Below are positions 45,433 to 56,595 of a stretch of DNA of 64,000 nt, piece by piece. Position 1 is the stretch's first letter. The number at the start of each line of letters is the position of its first letter. This stretch comes from Bubalus kerabau. Its lineage: Eukaryota > Chordata > Mammalia > Artiodactyla > Bovidae. The position numbers and the translations under genes are program-made. The notes beneath the pieces are model-generated. The model was given only the letters and a program-made list of their open reading frames with translations, ran no database searches and was not told the DNA's origin. The stretch is taken from NCBI RefSeq assembly GCF_029407905.1, contig NC_073628.1, positions 14,971,501 to 15,035,500 on the forward strand. Reading direction: 5' to 3'.

Positions 45433-45841
45433 CAATAGCAACAATACATAAACAGTGTGTACTGTAACAATAGTAACAATACATAAACACTATATATAAA
45501 GTCAACACATATTTCATATCATGTAACACACACACATAACAAAATGAGGAAGATATACTACAACTCAGTAGCTGTGGTTTCTACTCTGAGATCAGCCCTA
45601 CAGAGAAAAGCAATCACCAAGCTCTCCAAGGACACCGGAGCCCCGCTCACAACTTTATCCCTCACAGCAGTGGTGAATGGTGTGTCTTTTGGACCCTCCC
45701 AGGGCAGGTGAGGGGGTCTTCAATGACAAATATACTCTCACATTTTCATGTCCCAAAGCCACTGGTGACATTCACGTGCCAGATGACCAACAGGCACATA
45801 AAAAGGTTGAATGGTGAGACCAGACATTCTTTCCTTATGGC
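45433..45841. other. unassigned DNA with a short tandem duplication
   Basis: About 19 bases of the form TAGCAACAATACATAAACA (45436 on) recur as TAGTAACAATACATAAACA (from 45470) just after the SINE tail. The rest is unrecognised. Confidence 0.4.
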
Positions 45842-46058
45842 TGAACTTAGGGGGAAAGCATAGAGGTTTTCAGCAGTAAGAGTTATGTTGGTGGCAGACT
45901 TTTTGTAGATTTTTAAGATTGAAGATTTCCCTTTTATTTCTATATTGGGGATCTTTTTTAAAAAACCAGAATTGAACGTTGGATTTTTCATATGATATTC
46001 TGTATATCATTTAGAGATGATAAAAAAGCATTTTTTTTGCTTGTTGATATGGTTAATT
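45842..46058 (-). mobile_element. old L1 ORF2 fragment
   Basis: CTGAACTTAGGGGGAAAGCA, GGCAGACTTTTTGTAGATTT and TTGATATGGTTAATTATATT match the antisense RT-region of L1. Confidence 0.65.
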
Positions 46059-46200
46059 ATATTGCTATTCTCAGAAATAAAGAATAAACTATACTGATAC
46101 AGGCAATGATTTAAATGAATCTCAAAGGCATCAGGAGGGGTGAAGAAGCCAATATCAAAAGGTTATATACTGTACGATTCAACTCATATGAACTTCTAAA
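46059..46200 (+). mobile_element. old L1 fragment in the opposite orientation
   Basis: AAATGAATCTCAAAGGCATC, then TCAAAAGGTTATATACTGTA and CGATTCAACTCATATGAAC match sense L1 near the ORF2 end/3' UTR. It abuts the antisense piece directly. Confidence 0.65.
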
Positions 46201-46520
46201 TGTTTTTAACAGCCTATGGCAGGGTATCCCCTCTGACATCATCAACAGTACAACATTTAGTGAAAAGGTTTGCCCCCAGTTCTGGGTGTTGGGGTGAGGA
46301 GACTGGGCTTCTTTGTTATGTTTTTCTTGTTGGGCTGTTTTTTTTGTTTTGTTTTGTTTTATATTTTTTCCCATCTCTGCATATGCTGAATGACTAGTTC
46401 TGTAACATTTACAAAATAATCCCACTGCAGGAGCTCCAAGGAGAGGGTGGAAGTGCCACTCCTTTAAAATGCCCTGGATTCTGGCCCCAGTTCTGCTGTG
46501 GTTACAGTGGGTCCCCATCA
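46201..46520. other. unassigned DNA
   Basis: Includes a TTTTG-repeat patch near 46338-46361; otherwise unrecognised. Confidence 0.35.
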
Positions 46521-46998
46521 AAGAACAGATGCTTTCAAATTGTGGTGCTGGAGAAGACTCTTGAGAGTCCCTTGGACTGCAAGGAGATCAAACCAGTCAA
46601 TTCTAAAGGAAATCAACCCTGAATATTCATTGGAAGGATTGATGCTGAAGCTGAAGCTCCAATACTTTGGCCACATGATGCGAAGAGCTGACTCATTGGA
46701 AAAGACTCTGATGCTGGGAAAGATTGAAGGCAGGAGGAGAAGGGGACAACAGAGGATGAGATGGTTGGATGGCATCACTGACTCAATGGATATGAATTTG
46801 AGCAAACTCTGGGAAACAGTGGAGGACAGAGGGGGCTGTCCAAGGGGTTACAGAGTCGGATATGACTTAGCATCTAAACAACAAAAATTCTACACGGTCC
46901 CAGCAGCTGTGAAGAAGCATCAACTGGAGAAACTTGGCCTCAGGAGATGTCCGGCTGGGCTCTACCTCTCCGTGCCACCTAGAAATCTTTACTCATAG
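46498..46998 (+). pseudogene. BovB ORF2 C-terminal remnant in an open frame
   Basis: A 166-codon open frame. Residues about 19-117 are the BovB ORF2 C-terminus (including SILKEINPEYSLEGLMLKLK, LQYFGHMMRRADSLEKT, RWLDGITDSMDMNLSKLW) without a stop. Start and end are host sequence read through by chance. Lacks endonuclease and RT, so no enzymatic role. The open frame reflects limited decay. Confidence 0.85.
46524..46885 (+). mobile_element. BovB LINE 3' fragment
   Basis: Sense BovB from CAGATGCTTTCAAATTGTGG to GACTTAGCATCTAAACAACA. The last part is slightly deleted: the GTGCTGCAGTCC segment is reduced to GGCTGTCC. Confidence 0.93.
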
Positions 46999-47572
46999 GT
47001 AAAGAATGTGGGAGCCTGCCCTCTGAGGAAACTCACTGCCTCAAACATTTTCATGCAGATCATTCAATACATTGCACAGGATTTTGCTAAGTATATCTAA
47101 GAAAAACATCTATGTTTTCCTGGAAGGCATTACAATTCTCACATTTAAAATGTAATCATCTGAGAATCTTGAGCAACTCTGATGATGTGTTAAAGGACAG
47201 GTTACAGCATCCAGGGCACAAATAGTAGTAAAAATCCTGACCCAGACTCCGAGAAAGGCTTGACGTGAAGATTTAGGTGCTGTAGAAATGTCACAGAGAG
47301 AGCTTTGCTGGATTCAAAACAGACTTGGGCAGCAATAGAGTTTCGTCAGCGATAGACTTTAATGCCTATTCATTGCAGCCTGCAGTAAGCGTTGCTAATA
47401 GTCCACCAAAATGAAAGCTTAGTTTAATTCTTAAAACTAAAAAAATAACTCATGCCGAGTCTAATCAGCAAACTGCCTCCATATTCATTTTCTCCCATTT
47501 CTCCGGACACATAGGTGGGATGAATGACTGGTCAGCTGCGGGGTGCTGAGAATGGGAAGCAAACAGCCTCAG

Positions 47573-47589
47573 GGCTACCAGGGGGCAGG
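47573..47589 (+). promoter_or_regulatory. CTCF-like motif
   Basis: GGCTACCAGGGGGCAGG contains the core CCAGGGGGCAG typical of CTCF sites; the upstream CCA is TAC, a mild departure. Confidence 0.45.
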
Positions 47590-47727
47590 AAGGAAGCTGG
47601 AGGGATTCTGGAAGAACGTGTCCTCTCTTCCTGCTTTATCTAAAGACTGGTGTCCCCTATTCATGGAGAAAGTCCCAAGGTGGGTGGTGGGATGGTGCCC
47701 TCTGTGATGCAAAGACTTGTGGATGAA

Positions 47728-47741
47728 GTTGCCATGGCAGC
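47728..47741. promoter_or_regulatory. RFX-type X-box
   Basis: GTTGCCATGGCAGC differs from the symmetric RFX consensus GTTGCCATGGCAAC at one position. Confidence 0.45.
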
Positions 47742-47781
47742 AGCTACATCCCATCACCAATGGTGATGCAAGCTGACTGAA

Positions 47782-47799
47782 CTCTCCCTCTGGTGGAGG
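47782..47799 (-). promoter_or_regulatory. CTCF-like motif, reversed
   Basis: The reverse complement reads CCTCCACCAGAGGGAGAG, with CCACCAGAGGG intact and A where the usual C follows. Confidence 0.4.
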
Positions 47800-49438
47800 A
47801 GTCAGCATGGAGGCATCAGGGCTCCAGTTAAAGGAGGGCTGCCTTTCAGAGTGAGGCAACCCGGTGCAAAGAGTGTGTGTAGGGCACACTGGTACCCCTG
47901 CAGAGAGTCAGCACTGAGGTGCTTGCCACCCCAATATCAATGGCACCAGCCAAAGATTCCTTCATCTCTTCCTTCCCCTCCATCCAAACTCAAGCAGCAC
48001 CATGAGAGGGAAGGTGAGGCAGGAAACAAAGACAGCCCAGACTCAGCTTCTGAGCGCACTGTGGGCAAGTGGAGAAGCTTCAAAATGGGAATTAGATGAA
48101 AAATGAGACGATGCCCAAAAGTACCTGGGAGAACAAGGGATTTGCCAAGAGTTCTTGGACTTGGAGCAGGGAGACTGGATTGATGAGCAGTGGTGTAAAT
48201 GTGTAGTGGAGTCCCTACCACTGGAAACCTTGAGCCGAGCTTCCCCACTCGTGGACCTCAGCAGCCTGTATTAGGATGAGTCAGGATAATAACTTCTCAG
48301 CTCTCAGGGAAACTGTGAGAGTGCTGGAGAAGCAGAACCCCCGAAGCTAAAGCATCCAAATCTCTTTGGCGGTAATATAACTACTACTTTCTGAATACGC
48401 TGTGATCTGAATGGCATCAGGGCCTTGCCTGTTGCTCTTTCAACAAACTGGTTACCACTGGCCGCAAGTAATTGATTGACGTTAGCTAAGGCAGGGACAC
48501 ATTGCCTCAGCAACCGTCCAAGGAGTCAATAAATCCTTGTTTGACCAAGTGACAAGGAATGTGCCTTATATCCTTTGGGTGGGAATGTCGTTTTCCTTCT
48601 GCTCAATGTGGAAAATACAGTATGTACATAACATGTTTGATTTTGTCAACTTAGGTCAGAATTTTAGAAGATTCTTAAAGCCTCCAGAGGAATGAGTCAA
48701 GAAAGGGAATTTGAGGAAGGGGGTGGTACCGAGAAAACGAAGCAGGAAAGACTGGATCTGTCATTGAGCAGAGGAGCTGTCAGTCGCTTCTACTCAGCAA
48801 ATCAGGTCCCAGCCTACTCACTCACAACAAATTAGATCCCAGGAAAGGAAAACCCAATGGGTGGTCCTAAAAAGAAATCAAGGTTTGAGAGATGTTAGGC
48901 AGGCTGACCCTGGAGAAAGAAGTGGCTGTCACAGAAGCTAGATCCTTCTGCCATGTAAGGTGATGGATGAAGACCAGAAGCCTTAGAGAAGGGAGAACAA
49001 GTGCTCATTTCTGGCGGGTGGACATGCTACAGCCAAAACCCACACAGAAACAGAACGGACAGGGAGGACAGGATCAGAAGCAAAGGTGGAATTTGGGACC
49101 AGGGAAAACTCCAGGAGAGACAGAGGGAAGGCTGGCTCAGAGCCCAGAGACAGACACAGAGGGTCCCACTCACTTAAGGGACCAGAAGAGGGTGGGCCCC
49201 AGAGGGAGGGTCCAGAGGAGTCGGACACCAGCCCTCAGCTGGAATAGGGCTGTGGAGAAAGTTCCGGGAGGGATCGAATTCTTGCCCAGCTTGGCGGCTG
49301 GAACAGCCCAAGTCTGCCATGAGCTTGAAGTCATTAACTGTCATTTATCCAGGTCATATCCAGGACAGCCAGGTAAGGATGGGATACTTTTTAAGCTCTG
49401 GCAACCTGTAATTGGTGACTATACTCTAAGAAATCTAA

Positions 49439-49442
<4 letters not shown>

Positions 49443-49487
<45 letters not shown>
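49443..49487. repeat. (TG)22 microsatellite at a SINE tail
   Basis: About 45 bases of pure TG, directly at the 3' (left) end of a reverse Bov-tA copy. Confidence 0.95.
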
Positions 49488-49488
<1 letters not shown>

Positions 49489-49676
49489 TGCTCAGTTGTA
49501 CCTGACTCTTTGCGACCCCATGGACTGTATAGCCTACCAGGCTCCTATGTCCATGGGATGTCCCAGGCAAGAGTACTGGAGTGGGTTGCCATTTCCTCCT
49601 CCTGACCCAGGGATTGAACCTCCGTCTCCTGCATTAACAGGCAGGTTCCCTACCACTGTGCCACCTGGGAAGCACC
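49488..49676 (-). mobile_element. Bov-tA SINE
   Basis: TGCTCAGTTGTACCTGACTC, reverse Bov-A unit, head GGGATTGAACCTCCGTCTCC to CTGTGCCACCTGGGAAGCAC. Approximate duplication AAGAAATCTA (49428-49437) and AAGAAACTA (49677-49685) encloses the SINE and the TG run. Confidence 0.92.
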
Positions 49677-50052
49677 AAGAAACTAGCTTTGCTCACTTGT
49701 TTCTGTATTTGTGTGTGTGTTTTCCTTTTGCAAATGTTAATGGAGGTTTTAACTAAGCTCATATTTAAGAAGCAACAAGAGATTCTTCACACTGATACTG
49801 ATGAGAGGAGAAGCCTGGGTGCTTGTAGCCCCGGGGTCAGGGGTCAAGGAGCAGTGTATTCTCAGCATACCTGCTCCACCCTTTTCCATGCACACAAGAT
49901 TGAAATTGGAGCTGCAGCGAGAGCAATTGATTAAAAGTTTGTAAAACTGTCCCTTACAACTTAAAATCTGAAGATAAGCCAACTGAGCTTTTGGCAAAAA
50001 TCTAATATCCCAATTCTTTCCCTCATATTTTTTGTGTTTAATAGTCACTGAA

Positions 50053-50275
50053 ATAATGATAGGTAACATTTTTCTGTGTCAATCAGTCTTCTGAAACCCT
50101 TTAAATAGGTTGTCTCTTTGTATCTTCATCTATCCTTCATCATCCTTGAGGGAGCCACTATTCTGACCTATTTTACAGATGAGGAAACTGAAGCCAAAAA
50201 GGGTATGAAATGTGTCAAGTTGAGAGCCATCTGACTCCAGTGACTGCATTCCTCACGGTATATGTCGGAGACCCA
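50053..50275 (-). mobile_element. MIR SINE
   Basis: ATAATGATAGGTAACATTTT, CCTATTTTACAGATGAGGAA and ACTGAAGCCAAAAAGGG in antisense MIR order. Confidence 0.8.
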
Positions 50276-50286
50276 GGTGTGATTTC

Positions 50287-50605
50287 TCTTTTAAATAGTT
50301 GCTTTACAACACTGCAATAGTTTCTACTGCTCAGTAAAGTGAATCAGCTATGCATACGTATTTATCCTTTTTTGGATTTCTTTTCATTTAGGTCACCATG
50401 AAGGATTAAGTAGAGCTCCCTGTGCGCTACAGCAGGTTCTCATTAGCTACCTGTTTTACATGGAGTATCCATAGTGTATGTGTGTCAGTCCCAATCTCAG
50501 TTCCTCCCACCCTTGTTATCCATACATTTGTTCTGTACGCCTGTGTCTCTATTTCTGCCTTGCAGACAGGTTCATCTGTACCATTTTTCTAGATCTTCAC
50601 ATGGT
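50287..50605 (-). mobile_element. L1 3' UTR fragment
   Basis: CAGTAAAGTGAATCAGCTAT, TTTTTTGGATTTCTTTTCAT and CCCTGTGCGCTACAGCAGG, homologous to 4897-5165 but more decayed, then further UTR to TACCATTTTTCTAGAT. Confidence 0.8.
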
Positions 50606-51074
50606 GCCCAAAGTAGGTCAGTTCAGTCTGGAAAACAGGGGACAGTCAAGGTGTTGGGAGGTAGTCATCCATGGTCTAGAGCTAACAACCAACTGTTGCC
50701 ACATCTGTGTATTTTTCAGCCTGGTTTTGTCGTCATACAGGCAGTCCCTCTGCAGGAGGAGAGAGAGGTGCGTGGAGGGGAGTGTGCCCATGGGGGTAGA
50801 GAGTGGGTGCATGTGGAACTGGCTTGGTTGGAGCACAGTTCACCTCCGTTCAGAATTACAGGGTCTTAATTTCTTAAAATTTAAGAACATTGCAAGGATG
50901 AGTTAAAGGAACTTGAGTAATTTTGCTGTGGGCCAACAAATTTAACAGATGAGGGTAGGTCACCAAGATAGGGAAGATTTTTCATTTTCTTCCTAAAAGA
51001 ACTCTAAAATAATAGGAGTCTAGTTTATGTTTTTGCTGGTTGAAGGAGGGCATGAGTTATGATGATGTCATGAG
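50606..51074. other. unassigned DNA
   Basis: Overlapping frames of 131 and 142 codons (50474-50906) start inside the L1 tail and have no domains. Confidence 0.35.
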
Positions 51075-51250
51075 CACAGCACTGACATGGAAGCCAGGAG
51101 GCCAGGTCCAGACTCCTGAACAAATTATTTTAAACTCTCAGCCTCAGTTTCCCTTCTGTAAAACAACCCAGTTGGATTACTTCTCAAATTCTTTCAGCTG
51201 TAAAATTCTAAGATTCTCCAATATGTCTGTTGCGTTGACAAATAAAATGA
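51075..51250 (+). mobile_element. MIR SINE
   Basis: CTCTCAGCCTCAGTTTCCCT, TCTGTAAAACAACCCAGTTG and TCTTTCAGCTGTAAAATTCT keep MIR sense order. Confidence 0.7.
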
Positions 51251-52873
51251 GTACTTTTGAAGTAGGAAAAGATGATAGAAAATGACTTTTTCAGTTCATC
51301 CTGCCTCTGCCACCCGGCTCCACGTCTCACTAACGGCTCCATGCCTCACCAAAGCCCCCAGCAGGACCCAACATCTTCACTAAAGACCGAGGTTCTGACA
51401 GCTTCCCTTGGGTGTAGCCACAGGCACTGATGAGAGATTGTTTACCTAGGAGGAATTTCCTCTGAGCTTGAACACAGAGCTTGACATATGCTGGGAGAGG
51501 GAGTACTTTGATAGGAAAGGGGCGTTGATGAAGGTATTTATTGGAAAACAGGTCTCCCCTGTTCCATGAAGTCTGAACCGTGCACAGTGTGCATGGACCT
51601 TGTCTTCCTGCAAACGGGGACTCCGCCTGCATCTTCCTGCCCCTTATGTCTGCTGCATCAATGGGTCAGTTACTCACTCTAAAAGCCCCATAGTGTGGCC
51701 CCCATTCAGTCCTGCCTGTCATGTCTACCACCGAGGTCTTTCTTTCCTGAGGTCAAGTTCACGTGGATCCTGGTCATACACAATGTCCTGGGGTTTACAG
51801 CATGTTGCTTAACTTCTTGGGCAGAAAAGAGGCCCTTTGTTTTCCTCACAAGTCCATCGCCTTGGGGGGCTCCCAGGATTGAATATTTTGTATCTGCCTT
51901 TTCTCTGCAGCTTCCCTATTCCCCGCTGTTATCTTTGGCTCTGTTGCTATGGGTGGGAATATTTTCTTGTCCTTGTTTAATAACTGCTTGGCTGCCAGAC
52001 GGGCTCATTTCTCATTGTATCGGTGCGGGATTAGCTGAGATGTTTGGGAAATATTTCCTGTATTAAGCAGCAGGGGAGAGTGTGTTGGGCCCGTGCCTTC
52101 TTTTGACATCGCGTCATACTTTCTCTCCACTTTTTCCCTTGGAATGTGCTGAGGCCAGTTCTTTGCATCCAGAGCCTCAGCCCCTCCCTGACACTTTGCA
52201 GAACTGGGTCCCTTTCCAGGTGCCTCCTGTAAGCACTTCTAGGGAGGCTGCAGGGAATTGCAGTCAGGCGTCTCAAATGATTTTTGATATTTGGGGTCCA
52301 ATAGTGAACTGCACCATCAACCTACTATCCAGGCGAAATTGCCTATAAACCTATTTCATACTTCAGATTCTTTGACAATTAGCTCACCGGCCTCCCATCA
52401 GAGCTGCCAACTGATTGACAATGAACTTGAACATGGTCTTGGCTGTTGCCTAGAAGTGACAGCAAGTTTACAGCTCTGTCTGAAACTCTAACCGCTCACA
52501 GGTTTTTTGGCATTCTTGTGTTTGCTTGCAACAGCCCTCCAAGGATTGAGAAAAGCTATCCGGAAAAGTTACCAAAGGAGGACAAATATCTATGAATTTT
52601 TGGCTCTAGGTTAAATTGAGATAAAGACGAGCGTGTGCTCAAAATCTGGCCTAAAGTCAAAGCCATGAGCTTGGTTGCGTCGCAGTAGCAATGACGCAGG
52701 CTTGTCTCAGAGTAGGAGTCTCTGTGGCTGAAGTCTGAGGTCACTTCCTCAAAGCCCTGGGATCTTAGGTGGGTCCCCTCTGGAACGTGGGGGTGACCGA
52801 CTCGTATAGTCATTGTGGAGGATGAGTATGAAAACACCTTGTAAATAGCAAACATAATGTTATTAGAAATATA
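51251..52873. other. 1.6 kb repeat-poor region
   Basis: No interspersed repeat recognised except a possible MIR trace near 52795-52855. The 123-codon frame at 51695-52066 is hydrophobic in parts but matches nothing I know. Confidence 0.4.
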
Positions 52874-53017
52874 GGGGACTCCCCTGGTGGTCTAGAGGTT
52901 AAGACTTTGGGCTTCCAATGCAGGGAGTGCAGGTTCCATCCCTGGTGGGGGCACTAAGATCCCACATGCTGCATGGTGTGGCCAAAAATAAATGCATAAA
53001 TAAATACATTTAAAAAA
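52874..53017 (+). mobile_element. CHR-type tRNA-Glu SINE (short form)
   Basis: GGGGACTCCCCTGGTGGTCT head, CAGGTTCCATCCCTGGTGG, GATCCCACATGCTGCATGG, tail AAATAAATGCATAAATAAAT. Confidence 0.92.
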
Positions 53018-53524
53018 GAAGTGTAGGAAAACATGTATGAAAATATTTGTAAAATGAAAAAAAAAAATTGGCACAGGAGCTAATAGCTGTAGAAGCTACA
53101 GTGAAAACCTCACAGAAATGTAAACACACTTCCAAGGGGTGGGAGAACCATTTTCTGCTAGCTGTGGAGGTTAATGCTTCCTTTTAAAGATGATCCAAAT
53201 CTCCTTCCTGACCTGGGCAAGGTGGAGCCCAGCTCCTACCTGAGAATTGCAGCTGTCTGAGGCGCGCTGCCCCAGTCAGGGTGACCCAGGCTCAGACAGC
53301 CCTGCTTCTGCCTCAGACTTTGCTGCAGGAGCCAGTCCTCTAAAGAAGTTCCACCCTCATTGCAGGAGGATGGAGGTGACCGCTCCATCCCAGACAGGGC
53401 AGTGGTGAGAGACCCATGGCCTCCATTGGTCACCCTCCTGTGGAGAATTTGGGGTGTCACTCCTTGGTACCATCCTGACTTGGCAGACAACTCAAGATTC
53501 CCTAAGGCCCCCAATATCCTTTCA
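53018..53524. other. unassigned DNA
   Basis: No repeat recognised; A-run at 53058-53067. Confidence 0.35.
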
Positions 53525-54060
53525 TATAAAACTCTCTATGGAACATTTCGAGCATTCAGAAAAAATCGAAGGGAACAGCATAAGGGACCTCCGTGTACCC
53601 ATCACCCCGTTCATCAGTAGTCAATATTTTGCCAATTATTTCACCCATTTCTGCTCCTCCCTTCACCTCTTGTTTTGTTTTTGGCTGAAGTATTTTAAAA
53701 TAAATCCAGGATATCATATTATTCCACCCAATGCTGGAGACCCAGATGTGATCCCTGGGTCGGGAAGATGCCCTGGAGAAGCAGATGGCAACCCACTCCA
53801 GTATTCTTGCCTGGAGAATCCCATGGTCAGAGGAGCCTGGTGAGCTACAGTCCATGGGGTTGCAAAGAGTCGGACATGACTAAGCGACTAACACATATAC
53901 ATACATTTTAAAATAAATCCAAGACACCATATTATTCTACCCATATGTATCTCAGTGTGCATTTCAAACTGATAGAGGCCATTTTTTCTGGCATAACCAT
54001 AACATCATTTTCCCACCCACCAGGATTCATAGTATGCTCAGTACATCCCAATGGTCATTT
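53525..54060 (+). mobile_element. ancient mammalian repeat, family uncertain, split by a SINE
   Basis: GTACCCATCACCCCGTTCAT, CAATATTTTGCCAATTATTT and GAAGTATTTTAAAATAAATC recall a common old mammalian repeat whose name I cannot fix. It hosts the Bov-tA with the 39-bp duplication. Confidence 0.35.
53731..53904 (+). mobile_element. Bov-tA SINE, 5'-truncated head
   Basis: ATGCTGGAGACCCAGATGTG, then GATCCCTGGGTCGGGAAGAT and a complete Bov-A unit. Flanked by a 39-bp direct duplication (53692-53730 and 53905-53943, 35 of 39 matching), much longer than the usual 7-20 bp. Confidence 0.92.
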
Positions 54061-54833
54061 CTGCTCAGATTGGTAAGAAATGCTTTGTGCTAATTATAAG
54101 ACCCCAGCCTGACACACTGTCTCCCCTGCTTCTATCATCTTGGTGCCCTGAGCAGAAACCTCAGCCTGAGAAGGTGTTGAGAGAACGCATTCCTCTTCCC
54201 GGGTCTCCTCTCTTGCTGGAGAAGCACTCACCTGCCCAGTGGATTGGGACTAAAGACCTGGTGAGAGGCTGGGCTCCTCAGGCATCTCTCCGGGATTGGT
54301 CTGTCCCCAGGGCATATCGTCCACCCAGCATGGTGTTCACAGGCTCAGTACCCGTGGCCCCAGCCCAGGCCCACCTTGTGGGGTGAATCTGAGGGTCGTC
54401 TCTCACTTGCGGAATGAGGAAGTGATTCTGGGTCAATAGATCTACTATAGAAAACCATCTGACCGGCATCTCTGCTACAGGCTCTAACTTCATCAGCAGT
54501 GATGCTGGTATTTTGGTCTCTGTTTCTGCTGTGGGGCTCTAACTGACGGGTGGGCACAGCTCTCAGTGCTTCACATCTTTCCCTCTGCTCCTCCACCACC
54601 CCCACCCAAGGGGGCTTCAGTCTGCTGGGGAGAGAGCAGGACTCAGGGATCTCACCTCCCTCTCAGGCTATCTCTGTGTTAACACTTCCCACTGGACACA
54701 GGGCTAGACTTTCTCTCCTCTTGGGGAAGGAGGGGGCTTCCTATAGGGTCCTGAGACTTCTCTAACCTTGACTTATGGCAATTTCAAGATTTAGCTCCTC
54801 CAAACTGGTTCTTGGTATGTTATTGGTATATTA
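54061..54833. other. unassigned DNA
   Basis: No repeat recognised; frames up to 111 codons without domains. Confidence 0.35.
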
Positions 54834-55155
54834 GTTGTTCAATCACTAAGTCATGCCTGACTTTTTGTGACTGCATGGATTGCAGCATGCCAGGCTTCCC
54901 TGTCCTTCACCGTCTCCTGGAGTTTGTTCAGCTTTATGTCTACTGAGTCGGTGATGCCATCCAACCATCTCATCTTCTGTCATCCCCTTCTCTGCACTCA
55001 ATCTTTCCCAGCATCAGGGTCTTTCTCAGTGAGTCCGCTTTTCACATCAGGTGGCCAAAGTATTGGAGCTTCAGCATCAGTCCTTCCAATGAATATTCAA
55101 GGTTGATTTCCTTTAGGATGGACTGGTTTGATCTCCTTGCTGTCCAAGGGACTCT
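54834..55155 (-). mobile_element. BovB LINE 3' fragment
   Basis: TTGTTCAATCACTAAGTCAT start, GAGTCGGTGATGCCATCCAA, TGAATATTCAAGGTTGATTT, end GTCCAAGGGACTCTGAAG. Small internal deletions relative to the other copies. Confidence 0.92.
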
Positions 55156-55559
55156 GAAGATGCTTGGTACTTTAAGGAATGTAGAAAAAAAAGATTTTTT
55201 TCTCAATGAATTGTGCTTCGAAGACTGATCTTATTAGGAACTCAAAAGTCCTGTAGGAGGTCAAATACTGAATATTGACTCCCTTTCCTTGTTGCAATAG
55301 AACAGCCCTCTCTGCTACCAATTTAGAGACAGCATCCCCTAGCTGTGTGAATTGGGAGAAATCCCACATGTATGGAAATGTGAAAAAGAAAAAGCAAAGC
55401 TATTATTTCTTTTACAAACTTCCCCAGGGTAGGACAAGGGCCAGATCTGATAGGATCCCAAGACTCTTGTTTAGATGTGTGAGAGTGAAAGATGATGCCC
55501 AGTTTCTGATTTAGGGGGTCATGCGATTATGCTGACCCAGGCCAGTAGATGTGAGAAGA
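55156..55559. other. unassigned DNA
   Basis: Nothing recognised. Confidence 0.3.
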
Positions 55560-55740
55560 GGACTAGGGGAAATAGCAGCGGATGTTGGAGACAGGGTGCT
55601 TACTGGACGTATGGGTAGAGGTGCTCAGGTGGCTCCTGCAATCATGAGCTCCAGAGAGGCTGGCTGGAGATAAGGATTTAGGGCTCAGGACCACTCAGTG
55701 GTGATTGATGTGGGGATTAGAGATTTCCCAGGGGTTGGAT
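55560..55740 (-). mobile_element. L2 LINE fragment
   Basis: GAGCTCCAGAGAGGCTGGCT, GGAGATAAGGATTTAGG and GGGGATTAGAGATTTCCCAG resemble the antisense L2 RT-region; weak. Confidence 0.4.
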
Positions 55741-55823
55741 GCAGGTTACAATTTAGGCAATGTCAAGGTTCTAGAAGTAGTTTGGAGCTTACACAAATCC
55801 TCCTAAGTTGCTCTGTCCTGGCA

Positions 55824-56065
55824 TTAAGAAGGCAGCTTACACAGACCTAGAAAACAGACTTATGGTTACCATAGGGGAAAGGCGGGGGGGAAGGATAATT
55901 TGGGAGGTTGGGATTAACACATACATACTGCTGTATATAAAATAGAGAAATGACAAGGAACTACTACTATATATAAGATACAGAAAAAAAACAAGGATAC
56001 ACTGTATAGCATAGGGAACTGTACTCATATTTTGTATAACTTATCAGGAAAAAGAATCTGGAAAA
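55824..56065 (+). mobile_element. L1 3' UTR fragment
   Basis: TAGAAAACAGACTTATGGTT, GAAAGGCGGGGGGGAAGGAT, ACTGTATAGCATAGGGAACT and ATTTTGTATAACTTATCAGG in sense order. Confidence 0.85.
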
Positions 56066-56100
56066 CTATCTATCTATCTATCTATATATATATATATATA
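56066..56100. repeat. (TATC)n(TA)n microsatellite
   Basis: Four CTAT units run into about eight TA units at the end of the L1 tail. Confidence 0.93.
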
Positions 56101-56116
56101 AATGTATATACATATT

Positions 56117-56337
56117 GAGTTTCTCGCGTGGTGCAGTGGTAAAGAATCTGCCTGCCAATGCAGAAACTGTTGGAGACTAGGTTTCAATCCCTGGGTTGGG
56201 AAGATTCCCCTGGAGGAGGAAGTGGCAACCCACTCCAGTATTGCCTTGGAAATCCTATGGACAGAGGAGCCTGGTGGACTACACTGCATGGGGTCACAGA
56301 GTCAGACAAGATTGAAATGACAGAGCACACACACACG
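56117..56337 (+). mobile_element. Bov-tA SINE
   Basis: GAGTTTCTCGCGTGGTGCAG head, GGTTTCAATCCCTGGGTTGG, Bov-A unit with a small deletion at the CCAGTATTGCCTTGG site, and an ACACACAC tail. Confidence 0.92.
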
Positions 56338-56396
56338 CTGCATTTCTCAAACGTGAGCCCACCCAATCCTCTACACTGTTAAAACTCGACTTTCAG

Positions 56397-56595
56397 GGAC
56401 TCCTCTAGTGGTCCAGTGGTTAAGACTCCGTGCTTCCAATGCAGGAGGTGAGGGTTTCATCCTTAGTCAGGAAGCTAAAGTTCCACGTCTCAGGGCCAAA
56501 AAACCAAAACATAAAATAGAAGCAATGTTGTAACAAATTCAATAAAGACTTTAAAAATGATCCACATCAAAAAAAAAAAAAAAAACCTTAAAAAA
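56397..56595 (+). mobile_element. CHR-type SINE with extended tail
   Basis: GGGACTCCTCTAGTGGTCCA head and the tail variant GAAGCAATGTTGTAACAAAT, TTCAATAAAGACTTTAAAAA seen also at 40905, then a long A-run. Confidence 0.92.

Larger units (their letters stand above)
46886..49427. other. 2.5 kb repeat-free region
   Basis: No interspersed repeat recognised. The longest open frame of the window (48967-49605, 212 codons) starts here but runs through a TG microsatellite into a SINE, so it is not a credible gene. Contains the CTCF-like and RFX-like motifs at 47573-47799. Confidence 0.45.

Noticed and set aside
48967..49605. Longest open frame, 212 codons, plus strand
   Set aside because: It crosses a TG microsatellite (translated as alternating Cys-Val) and ends in a reversed Bov-tA SINE; no domain and no conserved start. 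A chance frame.
49500..49605. Recurrent peptide of the CDPMDCS...ILEWVAI kind in many frames
   Set aside because: It is the translation of the Bov-A unit and appears wherever that SINE lies, so it is not a protein family.
50474..50906. Overlapping 131- and 142-codon frames
   Set aside because: They begin within an L1 3' UTR and share no features with known proteins; two frames of the same DNA cannot both be supported.
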